From Acanthochlamys bracteata (lineage: Eukaryota > Streptophyta > Magnoliopsida > Pandanales > Velloziaceae), in NCBI GenBank assembly GCA_019914995.1, contig CM034134.1, forward strand, positions 204,145 to 268,144: 64,000 nt of DNA, read 5' to 3'. This document shows, in pieces, positions 48,301 through 58,330 of this stretch; within the stretch, counting starts at the first letter, position 1, and the number at the start of each line of letters is the position of its first letter. A program made the translations under genes and the position numbers. The notes below the pieces were generated by a model that saw only the letters and a program-made list of their open reading frames with translations, did no database searches and was not told where the DNA came from.

Positions 48301-50274
48301 CATGATTAGCTTACACAAGTACTCTTAACATATACTTAAAATTCCATTCGCTGCTGTATGCATCAGAGCTACCAAATGTATTGAAGGTTGATTGCTATGC
48401 TTTGTCTTGAATGTAGGAGGAGTTTGATACATATGATCACAGCATACACTGGTTCCTGAAGCTGCAGTTTCTTAAGAAGAGATCAAAAATCGTTGAGATT
48501 GTTGCTGCAAAGGACATCATATTTGCTCTTGCTCAATCTGGCCTTTGTGCTGCTTTCAGCAGGAGTAAGTGTGTGTAGTCTTTCTAAATTTGTGAGTTTC
48601 TTTATCTATTACTCATTAACTTTTATTATACTTTGTTTACAGCGACAAACAAGAGGATATGCTTTTTGAATATAAGCCCAGATGAAGTGATTAGAAGCCT
48701 TTTCTATAACAAGAACAACGATTCCCTCATCACTGTTTCAGTTTATGCATCAGACCATTTCAGCTCCTTGAAATGCAGGACTACTCCAATAGTGTAAGAA
48801 TCCTATTGCCAGTATATGATGATATTAGTTTCTCCACAAACCTTACATTTTCCCCCCCATTTTCACTAGCATAAGAATAGATATCCGGGTGTGACAACCA
48901 TTGCTTTCCAGTGTTTAGTTTGAGTTTGGAAAAACTTAAACAATATTTCAAGTTGACATTTGAATGGAAATTGAGGGCTGCAGGTATATTAGGAGAAATC
49001 AATTGGATGCTGGTTATCCCCTTTTTGAAACGGAGTCTCTTAAGTGGCCTGGTTTTGTAGAATTTGATGATGTAAATGGCAAAGTTCTTACCTATTCAGC
49101 CCAGGATGGGTATGTAGCATCAATCGAGCTTTAATTATGTGATGCTGACTTTGAGTACTAATCCAATAATGTATCTTGCAGAATATACAAGGTCTTCGAC
49201 CTCAAAAACTACAGTTTCTTGTACTCAATATCCGACAAGAATGTTCAGGAGATCAAAATCAGGTTTCGCCACTATCTTGGTTCGTGCATTGTGGCAAAAT
49301 TCATATTCCATACTCATTGAATTTAACATTTTATGATTTTACAGCCCAGGAATTATGCTCTTGATATACCATCGCACTCCTTATTATGTCCCATTGAAGA
49401 TCCTCTCCATTGAAGATGGGAAGGAGTTGACATCTTTCAATCACTTTCTAAATCGCAATAAGAAGGTCGACTTCATTGAGCAGTTCAATGAAAAGCTCTT
49501 AGTGAAGCAAGAGAATGAGAACCTACAGATTCTGGATGTACGGAATTTTGCCTTACCTTATCCTCTTACAAGTATCCTGTCACTTTTTTCCTAATTAGGT
49601 ACAAGTACCCATATCTGCAGGTTAGGAACCAGCAGCTTACCCAGGTTGATAGGACTGAATTCATGACACCGTCTGCTTTCATATTCTTGTATGAGAACCA
49701 TCTCTTCTTAACATTCCGGAACAGGACAGTTGCCGTATGGAACTTCCGTGGAGAGTTGGTGACGTCCTTTGAAGACCATTTGTTATGGCATCCTGACTGT
49801 AACACTAACAATATTTACATCACAAGCGATCAGGACCTCATAATTTCCTATTGCAAGGCAGAAGAAGGTTGTGATGAAGATGGCGAAGGTATGTATACAT
49901 TCTTTTACTACTTGTGCGCGGATATGTTGAATTCTTCGTATATGTAAATACATAGGTCTATTTTACAAAGGGAATATATGCATGAAATGATTGTGCCCAT
50001 CATCCTAATAAAGTCAAGCTTCTTTTGTGCAGCCACTGCTGTCGGGTCTATCAACATGAGCAACATCTTGAGCGGGAAGTGCATCGCTAAGATTTGTGCC
50101 AGCGATCCTTCCTTGAAGATCAATCCTCGGCGGAGGGATGACCCTAGCAGGTCAATGATCCGCAGCACTATCAAGGAAGCATTAGAAGACGTAACAGCCC
50201 TATTCTATGATGAGGACCGGAACGAGATCTACACCGGAAACAAACAAGGTCTGATCCATGTCTGGTCAAACTAG
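45311..50274 (+). CDS. Beta-propeller (WD40-like) protein, 504 aa, function unknown
   Basis: Eight exons: 45311-45616, 48417-48564, 48643-48793, 48984-49109, 49182-49262, 49345-49537, 49621-49888, 50033-50274, joining in frame to 504 aa. The first exon encodes an Arg-rich N-terminus (RLRLRVTARRRG, ARRRRELEGLVNSVKKLQRR). The remainder shows weak repeat blades of beta strands (KRICFLNISPDEVI, GKVLTYSAQDGIYKVFDL, NRTVAVWNFRGELVTSFEDH, NEIYTGNKQGLIHVWSN). NLISPDE-like and AVWN/HVWS endings identify WD40-type blades, though few have the full GH-WD signature. This corresponds to a conserved plant family annotated only as transducin/WD40-like. The first intron is 2.8 kb and holds a tandem repeat array and two MITEs. 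The gene ends 400 bp from the convergent trihelix gene. Confidence 0.88.
45762..46560 (+). repeat. Tandem repeat array in intron 1 of the propeller gene
   Basis: Units start with GTGGTTAGTGACTTCGCCAG at 45762, 45888, 46015, 46138, 46256 and 46425, so spacing is 126, 127, 123, 118 and 169 bp. Each 125-bp unit ends in a (TAG)n microsatellite of variable length. The last two units switch to a second form: after the shared head they carry CATGCAGTTAATTAAA and TTCCAGCTAGTACCAGTTGC. The first three copies are the most alike, which suggests recent expansion. Confidence 0.85.
46951..47200 (-). mobile_element. Family C MITE-like element, inverted, in intron 1 of the propeller gene
   Basis: Its right end (AGAAAAGCTCCATTTCATAA followed by GCAATCCCAAATGCC) is the reverse complement of the left end of the 24178 copy (GGAATTGCTTATGAAATGGA). 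The left end reads GCGTTTGGCATGGCGTTCC. ATTCTTGTC-type internal sequence also matches in reverse. Confidence 0.6.
47201..47440 (+). mobile_element. Second family C MITE-like element, abutting the first
   Basis: Left part GTGCTTATAGAATGGAGCTT, middle TTTTGGAAAAGAGCTCTATT, right part AAAAAGGAGCTTTTCAAATG then GAGTGAAACGGAATAACC. It lies directly next to the inverted copy at 46951, so the pair forms a large imperfect palindrome of about 490 bp within the intron. Confidence 0.55.
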
Positions 50275-50674
50275 TCATCTTTCCAGTGCCCTTAGCGCCC
50301 AAACTGTAATATAGGCAAAAGAAATGCAGCCTTCAGATTCTTCGTGTACTCTACTGTATGTATTTATGAAAAGAACAGGGTATTTTTATACCCGCTGTAC
50401 TTTTGTCTTCTGTAACTTATTTGGTATGCCATGTAATTGTAATCATGGAAAACACGAAATGGCATTCAGCTTTCGTAATCTGTATCATGTCTTCAGCATG
50501 TTGCTTCAAACTTTCAGTACCTAATTATTATACATATAGTTCAAGAAACATGTCTACGAACCCTTTCATCGACAAGAACGAAATTTATCATACACTGCTG
50601 AAACAAAAGCTAACAGATCTACAAGATTACACTACATCAATCTTACATTAGGGTTTCTAAAATCAATCAATGAA

Positions 50675-51757
50675 TCAATCATCTACCTGATCAAATTCTT
50701 GTTCATTTTCTTCATCATCACTGACCATCAACTCATTGCTATCATACTTCCCATTACCACCATTCCCATTGTTCCGCTGCACCTCCTCCTCTTCTGCAGC
50801 TGCCCCTGCTGCACGATTCTGCCTCCGCATCTGTGCTCCATTCCTTGCAGCAGCATCAGCAGCATTACTTCTGCTACTACTAACAACAATCCTATTAAAC
50901 TCCATCTGAGCTTGTACGTAGAACTGAACCCTCTTAACTTCAACTTCCTTGACAAACTCCATCCGTTTCCGTTCTGCTTCTGCTTCCATTTCCGCCCTCG
51001 CCTTTTCCGATCTCTCGTATACCTCCACCAATCTCATCACAGCCCTCATTGCTTCCCCTTTCTCACCATCACCACCATTACCATTACTATTCCCATTCCC
51101 ATAGCCAGTCCCAGTCCTCCTTTTCTTTGGTGGTGGCGGAATCGGTGGCAAGCCTTCCGAAGACGATTCCGAACATCGATCATCATCATCGTACTCCAAT
51201 TTCGCCACTCCATGTGAAATCTTCTTCCTACGAGTAGCATTGGCATCACGAACTACTAAATTGCCTCTAGCAGGTGGATTCTGGTTCTTGCCACTACTGC
51301 TATCGAGCTTCAGGAGAGAATGCAGCCGATCGAAGAACTGCCACTCGTCGGGCTTCGATTTTGACAACTGCTGCTTATACTTCTTCTTCAAAGTATCAAT
51401 CCGGTTCTTACACTGCGAGTGCGATTTCGGAGCCTTTGTGTAATCCTCTCTAGAACTAACAGCATCCGCAACGTCTTGCCAGTCGCGTTGTCGGAGACTT
51501 CCGCGTCCGACATGAACGAACCGCTCGCCCCATGCGTCGATGAGGGCTGATGTAGCTCCGTCGCTCCAGCAATCTTCTCGTAATGGAGGACCGACTCGTT
51601 TCTTCTCCTTTTCTTCTGCTACTGGTGGTGTTATTGTTGGTCCTTGCGATTGCTTCGGTTGCTGCTGATGCTCGTCCTGAGTAGGAAGCGCGATTGTAAG
51701 GTTCTTGTCAGATGCCGTCGCCGGTGATGTAGGTGGAGATGAAGAATTGGATTTCAT
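50675..51757 (-). CDS. Trihelix transcription factor, SIP1 clade, 360 aa
   Basis: Single exon. Residues about 58-150 form the trihelix (MYB/SANT-like) DNA-binding domain: [40 protein letters not shown] and [20 protein letters not shown], with the conserved tryptophans of helices 1 and 2. PPPPKKRR is a likely nuclear localisation signal. The C-terminal helix ([25 protein letters not shown]) is the coiled coil typical of the SIP1 clade, which includes ASIL1/2 and ENAP repressors of embryo or ethylene-response genes. The N-terminus is Pro/Ser/Thr/Gln-rich and the tail acidic ([15 protein letters not shown]). The absence of introns is normal for this clade. Regulatory targets cannot be read from the sequence. 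Confidence 0.92.
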   Translation of the reverse strand: MKSNSSSPPTSPATASDKNLTIALPTQDEHQQQPKQSQGPTITPPVAEEKEKKRVGPPLREDCWSDGATSALIDAWGERFVHVGRGSLRQRDWQDVADAVSSREDYTKAPKSHSQCKNRIDTLKKKYKQQLSKSKPDEWQFFDRLHSLLKLDSSSGKNQNPPARGNLVVRDANATRRKKISHGVAKLEYDDDDRCSESSSEGLPPIPPPPKKRRTGTGYGNGNSNGNGGDGEKGEAMRAVMRLVEVYERSEKARAEMEAEAERKRMEFVKEVEVKRVQFYVQAQMEFNRIVVSSSRSNAADAAARNGAQMRRQNRAAGAAAEEEEVQRNNGNGGNGKYDSNELMVSDDEENEQEFDQVDD

Positions 51758-52604
51758 TGATTGATTTGGGAAATTTCAGATCTAGGGTTTGAGAGAAAAT
51801 TAGGGTTTTGTGAAAATTTCGGGAATTGGGGGAGCGTTTGTTGCTGCTGTTGCCGGTCACAGTGTTTGTTGCCTGAGAGAAGAAAGAAAGTAACAAAAAG
51901 ATATTTGCTACGTAGGAATGCTAAGACTTGTTTTAGTTTATTTAAGTACACACCACTAAAAAGGGTGCATGATGCAAAACGGATACAAAGAGAGTTTTAC
52001 GGTAAAAAAATATTTAAAAGTGAATTATCATATAGTATTATAAATTATTGAAAACTTAATAATTTGTATATTTCAGAATGAGAGAATAACAATAATTTTG
52101 TGTATTTCAGTAAAAATAAAATTATTGAAACTAAATTTTTTAATAAAAAATTAAGAACGATAAAAATAGCAAGAAAATTAACCGATCTAAGGAGAGAAAC
52201 TATCGATACACAAGTGAGTGAAACGAATGAATTGAGAAAGGAGTGAAAAAACTAATAAGACTAAGTAAAATAGTGAACGACCTAAAGAAGGAAACGACCG
52301 ATAAAAATAAGAAAAGAGTTGATCGATCTGAGAAAAAAATGACCACCAAAACTGGACTATGAAATAATTGACTTACGAAAAGGAAGAGTAAAATGACAAA
52401 TACAGCAACAGAGTGAACCGACAGAAAGAGAGAAACGATCGATAAGATCATCTAAGGGACTTGTAACAATAAATATACTCAGTGTGCAATTAATTTCTGA
52501 CTGATTGATACAATAAAATAATTTAATATAAAAATAGATAATTAATACAAATTGAAACCGTATGATTGACTAAAATACTATTTTTTTAACTAGTATTTTG
52601 AAAT
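51758..52604. other. Promoter of the trihelix gene and AT/purine-rich spacer
   Basis: Bases 51758-51950 are probable 5' UTR and promoter of the trihelix gene. From about 52160 to 52450 the plus strand is purine-rich, and a motif like AGAGAGAAACNATCGATAA recurs loosely at 52190, 52285 and 52428, which may be a decayed repeat. No gene is seen. Confidence 0.5.
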
Positions 52605-52934
52605 TGTTACGTTATGGGTCATCCAACTCTACCAAGGCCCATGACAATATAACTTGTATCTAGAAGAGTTTAGGAGTTTCTAAGAAAATTAGAGTTTCAT
52701 TAGGAAACTAATATTTAGTGTCTAAGTTAGGTTGAAGTCCTAACTTTAGTAGAATTATAATAGAGTTAGAACTCTACTTATAAAGTATGAGCTCTAACTA
52801 TAAATAAGAGTGCTTGTACTCATTAAAGGGGGAGAAGAATTGAATTAGTTATTTTATTCTAGTTTTATCTTTAGATCGTTAGATTATCTAGCATTAGAAT
52901 AGCTTCGCAGTTCGTGTGATCACGAATCATAACA
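52605..52934 (+). repeat. Left LTR
   Basis: Starts TGTTACGTTATGGG, ends GAATCATAACA. The segment CTATAAATAAGAGTGCTTG supplies a TATAAATA promoter box near 52800, consistent with a U3/R boundary just downstream. Flanked on the left by GAAAT. Confidence 0.92.
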
Positions 52935-52936
52935 AT

Positions 52937-52948
52937 TGGTATCAGAGC
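52937..52948 (+). promoter_or_regulatory. Primer-binding site
   Basis: TGGTATCAGAGC is the standard complement to the 3' end of initiator methionine tRNA used by plant LTR retrotransposons. It begins 3 nt after the left LTR. Confidence 0.9.
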
Positions 52949-52958
52949 GGTCGATTCT

Positions 52959-54728
52959 ATGACGAATTCGGCTTCTGTTGATCCATATCTTGGCCCTTAT
53001 TTGCAAGACCATCCTATGGCAGATCATTATCGAACAATCATAAATGCTAGTTACTGGTGGTCTTTACCAGAATCTCCAACAACTTTAACTTCTGAGCAAT
53101 CAAGCCAACGACAATTAGAAGATCAAAATTTTCGACAATATTATCCTCCACTTGAAGAGCATATACAATACAATTATAATTTCTATCCATCATCTCCTCA
53201 GCACCAACAATGGTCAGCACCGTTGCCGCCGCACGAACAATATTCAGTTTCAATACCGAAATTCGACAGGTATCCTCATTCTCCGCCGCCACCTCTTTAT
53301 GATGATCCTTCTTATTATAACACCAGCTCTATCTATCAAAACACTTCATATCATAATACTTCTTATAACATAAACCCTACCTATCCTAATATTTCACCAT
53401 CCATAGAGCAACACCCTAATATTCCTACAACGACGCCTAATTATCTTATCCCTACAAATAATTCCACACCAGTCTCTATCTCTTCACCAACTTGTCTATG
53501 TGATTCTTACCTACAATCCTATCAACACTATCCGCATCATTTGTAATACCATAATTATGATGCTTACCCACAGTGCTGCCAGCATAATGATTCACGCCAA
53601 ATTCACCAACAGTTAGACCAGCAAGAACAGCATTATTATCCTATACCTGCACCTAGAGCATACCACACACCAACTTCTAACTCCTTCCAATCATACCCCA
53701 GCAATCTTACTCATAATTTACGTACATAGCCGTGCCTTACTGCCCGCACAACTACAATCGAAACACTTGTAAACACCGTTCCTTCACCAGTAACACTTCT
53801 TTCTTCTTCGCTCTCTCCATGTAGCCTTCCTTCTCCAACCCAAGTCTTTGCCGCCACCACCACCGAACGCAAAGCATCACCGCCATTAAGAAAGTTTAGC
53901 TCTTTAGAGCGGCTAGACACATTGACAGAGAAACTCAACCAACTCACGGAACTTATTTTTGGAATGCAACGAGCCGGCGCCGCTCGGAGATCCGAATTCA
54001 AAGCCTCCAGACAGCCAACACCGTCGCCACGCATCGAATCCGAACCTCCAGTGAAACCGAAAGAAATGGAGCACCCCGACTCGATCTCTGAGGGAATTTC
54101 AACGAAACAACATAAGGAGAAAGGATTACACGGAAATTCTCCAGCGAACTTCGAGTTCACACGTCGGGAACCGATTTCAATGCCGGCAATCTCAAAGAGC
54201 TCCGCTTCGCACGATGACCTTGGTCTCTCATGTTTGAACGCGCTCTCAGGTTCTGCCGGCAAAAGCTCAAATTTGTTTCCGGCGCGCAATGAAGATTTGA
54301 GACGATTTGACCTACGTCCTCTCGATCGGCGTGGATTCGGCCCACGAAATCGTAAGCCGATGATATCCTTGTTCGCAATAGATCCTGGAGAGCAGATTGT
54401 CACTGCTCTTTGACACCATGTCTTTGCCAATCGAGATATGCGCTTTGACGTAGGAGACTATGACCGCCGTGGAGGAACAAGGGAGGCTAGTGTGTGGCGA
54501 CAACATGAATCGATTGCGAGAATTGGAAAGAAATTTTTAGCAAAGAAGGCGATGCGTGTTCATTGAGCTAGAGACGCTTTCAATCTACTATCTATTGATC
54601 TTGAATTTCGAAAGAAACTATCGAAATTACAAGGTTCTTGCTCAGATCTTGTGCTCGGCACCCGCTCATTTTCGATTGATCCCAAGACCGGCTCAAAGTG
54701 GTGTCTCAACTCATTCTGCAAGATCTGA
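52959..54728 (+). pseudogene. Single broken reading frame of the LTR element (gag position)
   Basis: One frame can be followed without shifts from the ATG at 52959 to a TGA at about 54726, interrupted by in-frame stops at 53544 (TAA), 53727 (TAG), 54411 (TGA) and about 54563 (TGA). The first part is rich in Tyr, Pro, Gln, Ser and Asn. A later part contains a heptad-like segment near 53905-53960 (LERLDTLTEKLNQLTELIF) and then basic, Arg-rich stretches. Its position right after the primer-binding site is that of gag, but I see no zinc knuckle (CX2CX4HX4C). It is inactive as it stands. Confidence 0.6.
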
Positions 54729-54729
54729 C

Positions 54730-55401
54730 GGGGAAGCGATGCTTGCATCTAGGAAGAAGATATGGGAAGAGCTGATGCTTCTGGATCTTACGACAAAACA
54801 TCATGCCTTACCTGTTTTGATCGATCGTGATTCAAATTCTAGCATCATTATTGATGGTAGAACATGTGTTGCTGGACTATCCACTATATTCATGCCCAGT
54901 GTTGGATCAACTGCCTTGGAGAATGCCATTGAGGTTCTTCCTAACAGCATAGGGCATATCAGAAGCGATGTGCGTATTAATGAATGGAGGACTCTTGGGA
55001 AGATCAGTAGGAAGGTGGATCACATGGGACAACACATGAAGGTTGAGAAGCAAGAATTGCTAGGGAATGCTACCTGCCCCAATATTGCCCCTGTTCTTGC
55101 AGAGCGACAGCGTTCTATGTTCCTTGATAGTGTGATCTTAAAGTTGCATGAAAACTGTGAGCATAGCTTGGAAGATATTGAAGGGGATGTTGACCCAATT
55201 CCGAATAGACATATTCCTCTGCTGAAGGCTCTCATCCAGATGGGTCCCAAGGAAACTTTAGATGTAACAAATCTCATGGGGTCCTTCTCAAAGACCATAG
55301 AATTGGAAGACTCTTCTGACCTATTACAAAGAACATTACATTCTTATAGCCCACCTTCACCTAGGGCCTTTGCAAGAATCAAGGTGCTTCTCAAGAGGTA
55401 G
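54730..55401 (+). CDS. Open frame in the 3' half of the LTR element, unknown protein
   Basis: A frame open from 54556 to a TAG at 55399-55401 is clearly distinct from the broken upstream frame (it is shifted by one). The protein-like part starts around 54730 and includes KKIWEELMLLDLT, HALPVLIDRDSN, LLGNATCPNIAPVLAERQRS and IPLLKALIQMGPKE. It lacks the catalytic motifs of reverse transcriptase (YxDD), integrase (HHCC, DDE) or protease (DTGA). It may be a captured host gene piece or an element-specific protein. I do not recognise the family. Confidence 0.4.
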   Translation, partial: GEAMLASRKKIWEELMLLDLTTKHHALPVLIDRDSNSSIIIDGRTCVAGLSTIFMPSVGSTALENAIEVLPNSIGHIRSDVRINEWRTLGKISRKVDHMGQHMKVEKQELLGNATCPNIAPVLAERQRSMFLDSVILKLHENCEHSLEDIEGDVDPIPNRHIPLLKALIQMGPKETLDVTNLMGSFSKTIELEDSSDLLQRTLHSYSPPSPRAFARIKVLLKR

Positions 55402-55684
55402 TTCCCAAAGAATGACCCCAGTGAATGGGTGCAAGCCTAAACGGAAGGAAAAGTCTCCACATGGTTTTGTTTATAGGTCAAAGAACAATTGCTATTACTA
55501 CTCTAATTAGAGGGCGATTTACATCCAACCTGGTTGTGGCTTATAAGTAGAGGGATGACACTACGGGACTCTTGAAATCTCTCGTGTTAGCCGTTCGAGG
55601 GACTGTTCCTCATCCTTGCAATTTTTGTTCTACATATTAGAATTAGCAAGCAACAATTTTCTTCAACCTTGAGGACAAATTTTC

Positions 55685-55697
55685 AGGAGGGGTGGAA
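55685..55697 (+). promoter_or_regulatory. Polypurine tract
   Basis: AGGAGGGGTGGAA lies immediately before the right LTR, the plus-strand priming site. The preceding ACCTTGAGGACAAATTTTC resembles the end of pol regions in plant elements, which suggests that an autonomous ancestor lost its pol genes internally. Confidence 0.75.
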
Positions 55698-56027
55698 TGT
55701 TACGTTATGGGTCATCCAACTCTAACAAGGCCCATGACAATATAACTTGTATCTAGAAGAGTTTAGGAGTTTCTAAGAAAATTAGAGTTTCATTAGGAAA
55801 CTAATATTTGGTGTCTAAGTTAGGTTGAAGTCCTAACTTTAGTAGAATTATAATAGAGTTAGAACTCTACTCATAAAGTATGAGCTCTAACTATAAATAA
55901 GAGTGCTTGTACTCATTAAAGGGGGAGAAGAATTGAATTAGTTATTTTATTCTAGTTTTATCTTTAGATCGTTAGATTATCTAGCATTAGAATAGCTTCG
56001 CGGTTCGTGTGATCACGAATCATAACA
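55698..56027 (+). repeat. Right LTR
   Basis: Matches the left LTR at all but four positions (visible differences: CTACC/CTAAC, TTTAG/TTTGG, ACTTAT/ACTCAT, CGCAG/CGCGG). Followed by the target duplication GAAAT at 56028-56032. Confidence 0.92.
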
Positions 56028-56598
56028 GAAATACACATAGACAATTTAATATACGCTGTACTTTATGGTGACGATTATATCAGTTATAATAAAATAAAAT
56101 TTCAAAAATAATAACATTTAAAAAATAAGACCTTACGATAATTTTTATATTTGATTATACTTATTAATACATTTCAAATAAATAGTATATTTAAAAAATT
56201 GAGATTAAAGGATATATGCTCTTATTATTACTGAGATTAAATATTTAACTTAATAAATTATTTTCTGTTCATTTTTTCAAAAACAAAAAGTTAAATACAT
56301 TTTTTGAATATGTTATTTAATAATTTATTTTTTAGTAAGTCACTTCTTGTTACATCACTTTTTTTTAAAACACGTTTTCGATGTACGTTGAAGATCTTGT
56401 TTGACATGATTTTTTAGAGATATTATAAACTTTTAAGAAAAAATTGTTTTAATTTTTTAATAAAATATATGCTAAATATTATGAAATAATTATTATATAA
56501 ATGGTTTTTAAAAAGTTATAAAAATTTAAAATACTTTTTCAAAAGAAAACTTTACTTTTCATCTATGCCAAATGTGCCCAAAATCAATCAATCATTTA

Positions 56599-56859
56599 AG
56601 CCTTATTTACTACACTCTAAACTCATTTCTTTAAACCCAATTTTAATTTTATAAAAATAAGCACAAAATTTAAACTTCATATTTTTCACCCAAAACTCAC
56701 TATTAATTTTAAATATTTAAACTAAAACTTCACTTTTTAAACTCACTTTTAATAAATAAATACAAAGTTTATATTTTTATCAAATTTATTTTAAATTTTA
56801 AACTTTTTTTTACGAACTCAAATTTAAAAAGTGAAATTAATAACAAAATAAATACGCGC
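56599..56859. mobile_element. Family A MITE, older copy, 261 bp
   Basis: Left end AGCCTTATTTACTACACTCT with AAACTCA following, right end AAATAAATACGCGC, flanked by TTA on both sides. The termini have diverged from the consensus more than those of the other copies. Confidence 0.55.
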
Positions 56860-56918
56860 TTAATTGTGTTGCTGCCGACAAAACAGAATCCAAGTAGGAC
56901 ATGATAATCTCATCCTTA

Positions 56919-57007
56919 TGGGCCCAGAAGTCGAAAGCCCATGATGAGACAGATGATGGGCCCATATGGTTGTAAACGGTCTCAGTCTTATCAACGTGGA
57001 TGGGCCC
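56919..57007. promoter_or_regulatory. Cluster of three TGGGCCC motifs
   Basis: TGGGCCC occurs at 56919, 56957 and 57001 in a GC-normal patch. TGGGCC/T is the site II element bound by TCP factors in promoters of growth-related plant genes. Both strands read it because GGGCCC is a palindrome. The nearest gene start is the ARF, 3 kb away. Confidence 0.35.
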
Positions 57008-57489
57008 GTAAATAATAAGTGGGTCCAATTAACACCTTCTTCCCAATTTCATAGATGCTCATTTCTATTTTAGCTAGAAGCTACTTGTAGCTTATAGCTT
57101 TTCTTTTCTTTGTTTTCAAAAGCTGATAATTTTAGCTAGAAGCTATTTGCACGAAAAAAATTCCTTAGACGATGATTAATTTCTTCGAAAGTAACTTTCT
57201 ATTAAAAAGAAATTTCTTAAAAACAATTTATTTTTAACTTAATTTTGTTTTATAACTTTATTTTTTAGCAAACACATCTGCTTATGGATTTAGTTTTTAA
57301 AAACTTATTCAATTCATATTTTGACGGTATTATGGGTTGTGCTTTTTTATATTTTTCAAAGAAATATTTTGTAGCGTTTTAAAAATTTTAATAATTAATA
57401 TAAAAATAAAATACACAGATCAAGCTCAACTGCTCAAGCTTACGGTATTATTAAATATTTTCAATCAATTCCATAATTTGAAAAACTTT

Positions 57490-58001
57490 TGTTAGACTAT
57501 GTAAATTAGTAGTTAATTAGAATATAACAAATTAAATATGTATTTATATTGGAATGCTAAAGATTAAAAAAGATAAAATACCATCAATAAAGTTGGAAAG
57601 TTAAAAAAATTAAAGTATCTAATAGAAGATGGAAAGCCAAATACTCAATTAATGGAAAGATTGAATAACAAAGATTTGAAAATTCAAAAGTCTTTCTGGA
57701 CACTATATATATGGGTAAGAAATATTATTTGAAGCATCATTCACACCATTTATAACATCAAGCGTGAAAGATAGAAACAAAATATTCTATTTAGAGTTTC
57801 CACTTAAAGTATAATATAAGAGTTTGTAATTGTTTTGAGTTAGTGATTTCTCCGAAGGCTAATTTGTCTTTTCGTAAATTTTTTTTCATTTTTCCCAAGT
57901 AAATCTCTTGTTTTTCTGTTTTTTTTTTCAATTCTCGTATTACTTATGCAAGATCTTTGAGTATGTTTTATATTTCCACCGCGTACATTGACAATCGAAC
58001 A
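57490..58001 (+). mobile_element. Possible solo LTR, about 512 bp
   Basis: Starts TGTTAGACTATGTAAATTAG and ends near GACAATCGAACA, so it has TG...CA ends. The interior has an ACACTATATATATGGGTAAG promoter-like box and the tail blocks shared with 15760-15925. No matching target duplication is seen (ACTTT left, TATTC right), so the boundaries may be wrong by some bases. Confidence 0.45.
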
Positions 58002-58049
58002 TATTCGCTATTTCTAACCACTTTTACTTGCAACGTTTATTTTATTTAA

Positions 58050-58330
58050 GGGCGTATTTTAAACGCTCGTAGCTCCACTTTCTTTCACCAAATTTTAAGT
58101 TATGAAAAATTCATATTGTTCAGTTATATAAAAAATTCAGAATTTTACTTTCACATATAAAATTTTAGTTTCTATTTTCTTATTTACACACTTCCTAATA
58201 TAATTATATTTTTTTATTTTCAACACACTTTAAAAAATTATTAAAACATAAATACTGAACTCCACTTTCACTTTATTATTCATAAAATTTTATTTTTTAT
58301 TTTTCATTTTTACAGACTATTAATTTAACA
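58050..58330 (+). mobile_element. Family B MITE with an eroded right end
   Basis: Left end GGGCGTATTTTAAACGCTCG preceded by TAA. Interior TTATATAAAAAATTCAGAAT, TTATTTACACACTTCCTAAT and ATACTGAACTCCACTTTCAC match the other family B copies. The right inverted repeat is not recognisable. Confidence 0.6.

Larger units (their letters stand above)
52605..56027 (+). mobile_element. Non-autonomous LTR retrotransposon, 3423 bp, recently inserted
   Basis: Two 330-bp LTRs (52605-52934 and 55698-56027) begin TGTTACG and end CATAACA. They differ at only 4 positions by my count, about 1.2%. The element is flanked by the 5-bp duplication GAAAT on both sides. A primer-binding site follows the left LTR and a polypurine tract precedes the right LTR. 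The 2763-bp interior contains no recognisable reverse transcriptase, RNase H, integrase or protease, so it must move with proteins from another element. It lies in intergenic DNA between the trihelix and ARF genes. Whether its partner is Copia or Ty3 type cannot be told without pol. Confidence 0.92.

Noticed and set aside
50699..51217. Plus-strand frame of 172 codons
   Set aside because: It is the antisense shadow of the intronless trihelix gene; its composition (His, Ser, Ile, Pro) follows from the complement of Gly/Glu/Asn codons.
53711..54430. Minus-strand frame of 239 codons within the LTR element
   Set aside because: It is antisense to the broken sense frame in an element whose promoter, primer site and polypurine tract all point to the plus strand. 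No recognisable domain.
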